Source: Physella acuta
Taxonomy: Eukaryota > Mollusca > Gastropoda > Physidae
Reading direction: 5' to 3'
Length of the DNA stretch: 64,000 bases
NCBI RefSeq assembly: GCF_028476545.1
Contig: NW_026731989.1
Location: 62,001 to 126,000, forward strand
A program made the position numbers and the translations under genes. The notes beneath the pieces were generated by a model. That model was not told the DNA's origin. It did not search any database and saw only the letters and a program-made list of their open reading frames with translations. Positions within the stretch are counted from its first letter, which is position 1. Each line of letters begins with the position of its first letter. Positions 57,935 to 64,000 of the stretch are shown here, one piece after another.

Positions 57935-59400
57935 CAGCGCGCTCACATCGATTGGGGCCGAAGTAACTGTGTCAACAAGCCTCCAGTCTTGTCGGTATCT
58001 TTAGAAATCATGTCCTCAATTTTATGGTCCTTTGGGCGTAATTAAATTAAGCTAATTACGGTCTCTAATTGCTAGTTTTTATGATTGCATCTGAAATTGT
58101 TAGGCGAAAGTAACCTGCATGCCAAATTTCAGATCTATAGAGCAATCAGAAGTGGGCTAATTTTCGATGTCAATTTTAACAACAAACACATCCACACGAA
58201 GCTGAGTTAATAAAAACGTGTTAAAAAGATAGCATGCACCAAATTCATCTCGTATGCCTGCCTGGACAACAATGAAAAGTCTTCCAGCATTATTGTTGAC
58301 ATGGATAAAATCGTATGTTTGTCAATTTTGCCTTTAAAAAAAACACAGGCCTGAAAAAATTCAGAAATTTAATATTTAAAAAAAATCAATAATATAAAAG
58401 TTGCCAATGAAGAGAACGTGAAAAATATTTTGCTCTGGAGATACATTTCAGTAAACAAATAAATTTTCATGGTAAACTTGTCTAATATCACTATTATGAA
58501 ACTATTACTTCAACGTGCAGCATTTATTTATGATTTATGTTAGCCTATCTAACTATAGGATGTCTATGTTTGTGTCTCCATTACCTTAGAGAAACCAAGG
58601 AAGAAACGAAGTTGTTTTTGTCTTTTTTAAACATTTTGTTTAGTTGCCGAAATTACAAAAAAAGTGAAAAACGTCAAATCTTTAATAAATTATGACAGAA
58701 AGCAAACGGTCAAGTTTTTATAGCGATATTTATTTTAATAACCTTGTAGATTATTTTAGAAATATTTTATTAACCTTTCGAGACTTTTCGCGAAGGGGTC
58801 CATTTAAAAAAAGCTATACAATATAATCTTGTAACCGCACAAAATTTGTATTTTTTGTCCTCATAAATGTTTAGCATCAAATATATCGGCACATTTTCGT
58901 GAGAGGTTGAAAAGATCTGTGGTAAAAGTATTAGTCTATGGCGCAATGGAAATATGTGTAGACGTAAGACTAGGGAGAGATAACCTTCCTGACCAACACT
59001 ATTATAGATAGAGACAAATGGTCCATTGTCTGAGACACATTGTCTGGGCCAAATGGACCATCTGACAATTTCTTGAGAATATGAGCCTAAGATTAAATCA
59101 CCCAGCATTGTTTTGATAAAGGGTATTGGGCGATGTACATGACACGAAATAGGTGAAATGTGGAATCAATCTAAACCCCATATTTTTATTTTTTTTACAT
59201 GAAAGCACCTTGAACCCAATCAATGACACCACTAAACGACTGACGTATGGCGCAGCCGGAAAAATGTCTAGCCGCTATGTAAACAGCTGAAAAAGTAGGC
59301 GAGGATTAGCTTCAGAGGTTAATACAGCTCCGTTAGGTCATGAGTAATGGCAAGTTTTATTTGCTACTTCAGTTAGGTCATGGCTACCTGTAGCTATCAG
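57935..59400. other. Intergenic or intron of the TGF-beta-like gene
   Basis: No coding exon recognised. The open frame at 58770-59108 on the minus strand has no known domain. The upstream exon of the TGF-beta-like gene, if close, should be on the minus strand in or beyond this stretch, but I found no signal-peptide exon. Confidence 0.35.
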
Positions 59401-59427
59401 GGCTCTAGGTTAGGTCACAACTAGCCT

Positions 59428-61190
59428 GGCTAGCACTAGTGTAATGAGATGGCTACTGGGTAGCACTAGTGTAATGAGATGGCTACTGGGTAGCACCAGT
59501 GTAATGAGATGGCTACTGGGTAGCACCAGTGTAATGAGATGGCTACTGGGTAGCACCCATGTAATGAGATGGTTATTGGGTAGCACCAGTGTAATGAGAT
59601 GGCTACTGGGTAGCACCAGTGTAATGAGATGGCTACTGGGTAGCACCAGTGTAATGAGATGGCTACTGGATAGCACCAGTGTAATGAGATGGCTACTGGC
59701 TAGCACCAGTGTAATGAGATGGCTACTGGGTAGCACAGGTGTAATGAGATGACTAATGGCTAGCACAGGTGTAATGAGATGGCTACTGGCTAGCACAGGT
59801 GTAATGAGATGGCTACTGGCTAGCACAGGTGTAATGAGATGGCTACTGTCTAGCACAGGTGTAATGAGATGGCTACTGGCTAGCACAGGTGTAATGAGAT
59901 GGCTACTGGGTAGCACCAGTGTAATGAGATGGCTACTGGGTAGCACCAGTGTAATGAGATGGCTAGTGGCTAGCACAGGTGTAATGAGATGGCTAGTGGC
60001 TAGCACAGGTGTAATGAGATGGCTAGTGGCTAGCACAGGTGTAATGAGATGGCTACTGGGTAGCACCAGTGTAATGAGATGGCTACTGGGTAGCACCAGT
60101 GTAATGAGATGTCTACTGGCTAGCACAGGTGTAATGAGATGGCTACCGGGTAGCACCAGTGTAATGAGATGGCTACCGGGTAGCACCAGTGTAATGAGAT
60201 GGCTACTGGGTAGCACCAGTGTAATGAGATGGCTAGTGGCTAGCACAGGTGTAATGAGATGGCTAGTGGCTAGCACAGGTGTAATGAGATGGCTACTGGG
60301 TAGCACCAGTGTAATGAGATGGCTAGTGGCTAGCACAGGTGTAATGAGATGGCTAGTGGCTAGCACAGGTGTAATGAGATGGCTACTGGCTAGCACAGGT
60401 GTAATGAGATGGCTACTGGGTAGCACCAGTGTAATGAGATGGCTACTGGCTAGCACAGGTGTAATGAGATGGCTACTGGCTAGCACAGGTGTAATGAGAT
60501 GGTTACTGGCTAGCACAGGTGTAATGAGATGGCTACTGGGTAGCACCAGTGTAATGAGATGGCTAGTGGCTAGCACCAGTGTAATGAGATGACTAGTGGC
60601 TAGCACCAGTGTAATGAGATGGCTACTGGATAGCACCAGTGTAATGAGATGGCTAGTGGCTAGCACCAGTGTAATGAGATGGCTAGTGGGTAGCACCAGT
60701 GTAATGAGATGGCTAGTGGCTAGCACCAGTGTAATGAGATGGCTAGTGGCTAGCACCAGTGTAATGAGATGTCTACTGGCTAGCATCCGTGTAATGAGAT
60801 GGCTACTGGGTAGCACCAGTGTAATGAGATGGCTAGTGGCTAGCACCAGTGTAATGAGATGGCTAGTGGCTAGCACCAGTGTAATGAGATGGCTAGTGGC
60901 TAGCACCAGTGTAATGAGATGGCTAGTGGCTAGCACCAGTGTATTAATGAGATGGCTAGCGGCTAGCACCAGTGTAATGAGATGGCTACTGGGTAGCACC
61001 AGTGTAATGAGATGGCTACTGGGTAGCACCAGTGTAATGAGATGGCTACTGGGTAGCACCAGTGTAATGAGATGGCTACTGGCTAGCACCAGTGTAATGA
61101 GATGGCTACTGGGTAGCACCAGTGTAATGAGATGGCTACTGGCTAGCACCAGTGTAATGAGATGGCTACTGGGTAGCACCAGTGTAATAG
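59428..61190. repeat. 30-bp minisatellite, about 58 units
   Basis: The unit is GGCTACTGGGTAGCAC followed by CAGTGTAATGAGAT. From 59430 to 60930 the period is exactly 30 with no indel; one in-register 3-base insertion occurs at about 60944. Variants are at position 6 (C/G), position 10 (G/C) and CAG versus AGG after GCAC. Because 30 is a multiple of three, long open frames exist on both strands (up to 601 codons on minus); they are by-products of the repeat. Confidence 0.98.
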
Positions 61191-61302
61191 TCAGCCACAG
61201 ACCTGGACAGAGCAAGTATTAGATCAATGCACAAACTGGGCCAAGGCTTAGAGTCTAGACGGGCCAGACAGTCTGACGGCTTTGTTTACTAACATCTACC
61301 CG

Positions 61303-61512
61303 CAGCTCCCCACCCCACGGTTCCCCACCCCGCGGTTCCCCACCCCGCGGTTCCCCACCCCACGGTTCCCCACCCCGCGGTTCCCCACCCCACGGTTCCC
61401 CACCCCACGGTTCCCCACCCCGCGGTTCCCCACCCCACGGTTCCCCACCCCGCGGTTCCCCACCCCGCGGTTCCCCACCCCGCGGTTCCCCACCCCGCGG
61501 TTCCCCACCCCA
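61303..61512. repeat. 15-bp GC-rich minisatellite, G4-prone on minus strand
   Basis: About 14 units of TTCCCCACCCCGCGG, with the only variation being G or A in CCGCGG/CCACGG. The minus strand carries GGGGTGGGG in every unit, a strong G-quadruplex motif. It follows the 30-bp array by about 110 bases. Confidence 0.97.
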
Positions 61513-61539
61513 CTCCATTTTTTTCAGTCCTGATCAATC

Positions 61540-62660
61540 ATCAAGAAAAAAAGTTGTGCTGGTATGAGGGTCATCTATTCATGACGTCACGCGATTTTGG
61601 CAGACCCTCCCTCCCCTCTTCAAATCACTGGAAAGAAGTCGGACAACCTCCTATAATTTCTCCCGAATTTTAGGATTTGATCACAGGACTGTGGTTGGTA
61701 CTGTGTGTAGTGTAATATACACGTTTTTAATTGTAGTGTGTTTAAAAAACTGACCATTTTTTACAGTCCCTTAAAGGTTATCCTAAACAGACTTTGATCC
61801 GAATATCGGTTTGACAGAAATAATACACATAAATCTTGAAGGTAGAAGAAACAAGTGATAGTCTCTCAGCAGGGGCAGGGGAACGTGAATACAAAATGAC
61901 ATCCACTATTTTTCACGTGTTCTCTTTAAATCTACGAGCGTCGTTTAAAGTCATCTAAGCGCACGTATTCATTAACTTTACGAATGATATTGCTCATTAA
62001 TTTATTTAATTGAATATATTAGCTTTATAAACGTTGTTAATTTGAAGAGGATCACCGTACTTGCATAGATTAACCTAGTTCAACGACTGTTTGGTCGTAG
62101 CAAACAATTCTGCTGTCTGCACACTTGTCACAGGTAGCGATGAGACGGTAAGCAGACGACAGAATGTAGATGGCGCTGTATGTTGGCGTGTGGCAATGTT
62201 TAGAGTGGTCAAGTCTATGGTTAAGTCAAACTTCATATTTGTACTAAAATCTATGGTCATATATGGAGTAGATTATGTTGTGATGTTTCAAGTTAATTTT
62301 GGCTCAACTCTAAGGTAGAGTGTTAGGCCAACTCTAAGGTTAAGTCCATGGTAAAGTATCAAATAAATTAATTTAAAAAAGTTTGACTTAAAATCAACCG
62401 TTGAGTGTTAATTTTTATGTTAACTTTCGATGTCTACAGTTAACAGAACTCGACTACAGCTACGTAATCATTCAAACCGTCACACCCATCTACATCCGAC
62501 CATTTCTTTATCCCAGTTTTTCGTTATTTTTTTATTCCTAGGATAAACAAAATTAATTCTGCATCACATTTTATTAACCCCCTTACCGAACGTAGATGGT
62601 CGTCACAAAAACTCCAACCAAACCGCGACCTAACAGGCTAAACCCCTCCTAAATACATCC
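61540..62660. other. Non-coding, no gene seen
   Basis: The piece GGGTCATCTATTCATGACGT at 61569 resembles the end of the TIR element in FUOM intron 4. Short variants of TCAAGT/AGTCTATGGT recur at 62200-62360. No exon was recognised. Confidence 0.35.
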
Positions 62661-62664
62661 TTGA

Positions 62665-63005
62665 TTAGCGCATTAGGTAAAATGTTAAATAACACAACCA
62701 ATAGACTTTCTAGACTAAATCAGCATACCAGCTGCTTAATTAAACTCTGCGCACCTGCGCAATAAATCAAGTATTAAATATAAGAAATAATTTGCTAGCG
62801 CCGTAAATAAAGTGTCAAATACAAGAAATTATCTGGCACAATAAATAAAGTCTTAAATACAACAAATAATAGACTATCACAGTAAATTAAGTCTTAAATA
62901 CAACAACAAATAATATAGCTCAATAAATTAAGTCGTAAATAAAATAACAAACAGACAAGCGCCGTAAAAAAAGTATTAAATACTACACCCGATAGAATAG
63001 CTCAG
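62665..63005. repeat. Degenerate tandem repeat of about 41 bp
   Basis: About eight units share a core like AATAAAGTCTTAAATACAAC followed by AAATAATAG and GC(G)CC/CTCA. Units alternate between starts GCCGTAAA and CACAATAAA/CTCAATAAA. Highly diverged, so old. Confidence 0.6.
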
Positions 63006-63034
63006 AATTCAATCTATTTTGTTGTAAGATCCAG

Positions 63035-63062
63035 ACAAAAAAAAAAAAAAAAAAAAAAAAAA
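63035..63062. repeat. Poly(A) tract
   Basis: An uninterrupted run of A after GATCCAGACA. No target duplication or retroposed body was seen on either side. Confidence 0.9.
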
Positions 63063-63253
63063 CAGAGGCAAACGGGGTGAGTCACGCATATTGTCTGGGC
63101 GGAAGTCCACTCCACAAGTCTGCACCAATTCCAACCCTTCCCCCAGGAACTCACGGGGCTGCGCCGTTATCTGGACTCACCCCCCACCCCCACCTCGTCT
63201 ACTAAAGACTAATCACTTGTAGTACGTAGACTTGTCATAAATTTTCCAGACAC

Positions 63254-64000
63254 AACATGTACATATGACATAGATGTCAGTTGACTTTTGTACACATGAC
63301 ACCATACCGTCAGACATGTACACATGACACCATACCGTCAGACATGTACATATGACACCATACCCTGTCATACATGTACACATGACACCATACCGTCAGA
63401 CATGTACACATGACACCATACCGTCAGACATGTACACATGACACCATACCGTCAGACATGTACACATGACACCATACCGTCAGACATGTACACATGACAC
63501 CATACCGTCAGACATGTACACATGACATCATACCGTCAGACATGTACACATGACACCATACCGTCAGACATGTACACATGACACCATACCGTCAGACATG
63601 TACACATGACACCATACCGTCAGACATGTACACATGACACCATACCGTCAGACATGTACACATGACACCATACCGTCAGACATGTACACATGACACCATA
63701 CCCTGTCATACATGTACACATGACACCATACCGTCAGACATGTACACATGACACCATACCGTCAGACATGTACACATGACACCATACCGTCAGACATGTA
63801 CACATGACACCATACCGTCAGACATGTACATATGACACCATACCGTCAGACATGTACACATGACACCATACCGTCAGACATGTACACATGACACCATACC
63901 GTCAGACATGTACACATGACACCATACCGTCAGACATGTACACATGACACCATACCGTCAGACATGTACACATGTCACCAACCCCCTCAGACACCCCGTC
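63254..64000. repeat. 28-bp minisatellite running off the window
   Basis: About 25 units of ACATGTACACATGACACC plus ATACCGTCAG, nearly identical, with occasional CCCTGTCAT and CATATG variants. The array is still running until about 63980, where TGTCACCAACCCCCTCAG breaks the pattern, so the right boundary may be near. Confidence 0.97.

Noticed and set aside
59410-61215. A 601-codon open frame on the minus strand (and 278-, 208- and 102-codon frames on plus)
   Set aside because: They are translations of the 30-bp minisatellite; the period is a multiple of three, so frames stay open on both strands. No splice signals, start context or protein-like composition.
61255-61537. Overlapping open frames rich in GGEPR, GWGTA or FPTPR repeats
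   Set aside because: All derive from the 15-bp GC-rich array in different frames.

Overview
This is animal nuclear DNA. It is AT-rich, with short exons, GT-AG introns, tRNA-derived SINEs, hAT-type MITEs and several minisatellites. I read the genes as those of a lophotrochozoan, most likely a gastropod mollusc. That assignment is inference: it rests on the invertebrate-like divergence of conserved proteins and on a KRBA2/Ginger-type integrase remnant of a kind I know from mollusc genomes.

Layout. (1) 1.7-2.4 kb: MRPS16 on +, a mitochondrial small-subunit ribosomal protein in two coding exons. (2) 3.3-7.9 kb: FUOM (L-fucose mutarotase) on -, six coding exons, convergent with MRPS16. (3) 8-13 kb: repeat-rich intergenic DNA with a poly-C repeat, a 5'-truncated LINE tail, a cluster of one MITE family, a second dispersed repeat and a long (AT)n tract. 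(4) 13.2-35.0 kb: SPG11 (spatacsin) on +, reconstructed as 44 coding exons with a continuous frame of 2422 codons. (5) 35.6-37.7 kb: METTL5 (18S rRNA m6A methyltransferase) on -, five coding exons, tail-to-tail with SPG11. (6) 37.8-43.6 kb: intergenic, with further MITE copies. (7) 43.7-51.3 kb: EFTUD2 (U5-116K/Snu114 spliceosomal GTPase) on +, 27 coding exons, 974 codons, apparently intact. (8) 51.3-56.1 kb: intergenic. (9) 56.1-57.2 kb: the last exon of a divergent TGF-beta superfamily ligand on -, whose upstream exons I could not find. (10) 57.5-64 kb: a perfect 102-bp inverted repeat, a tRNA-His-like gene, and four different tandem arrays (30, 15, about 41 and 28 bp).

The genes are unrelated housekeeping genes (mitochondrial translation, fucose metabolism, lysosome/autophagy, rRNA modification, splicing) plus one secreted signalling ligand, and I see no operon-like or functional cluster. 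The most unusual items are the TGF-beta ligand (no interchain cysteine, an over-long loop with an internal furin-like site), the perfect 102-bp foldback beside it, the 15-bp array that reverses orientation after MRPS16, and a dispersed repeat with a palindromic head found twice. Splice sites were assigned by eye from consensus, frame continuity and remembered homologues. 5' UTR exons and promoters were not resolved.
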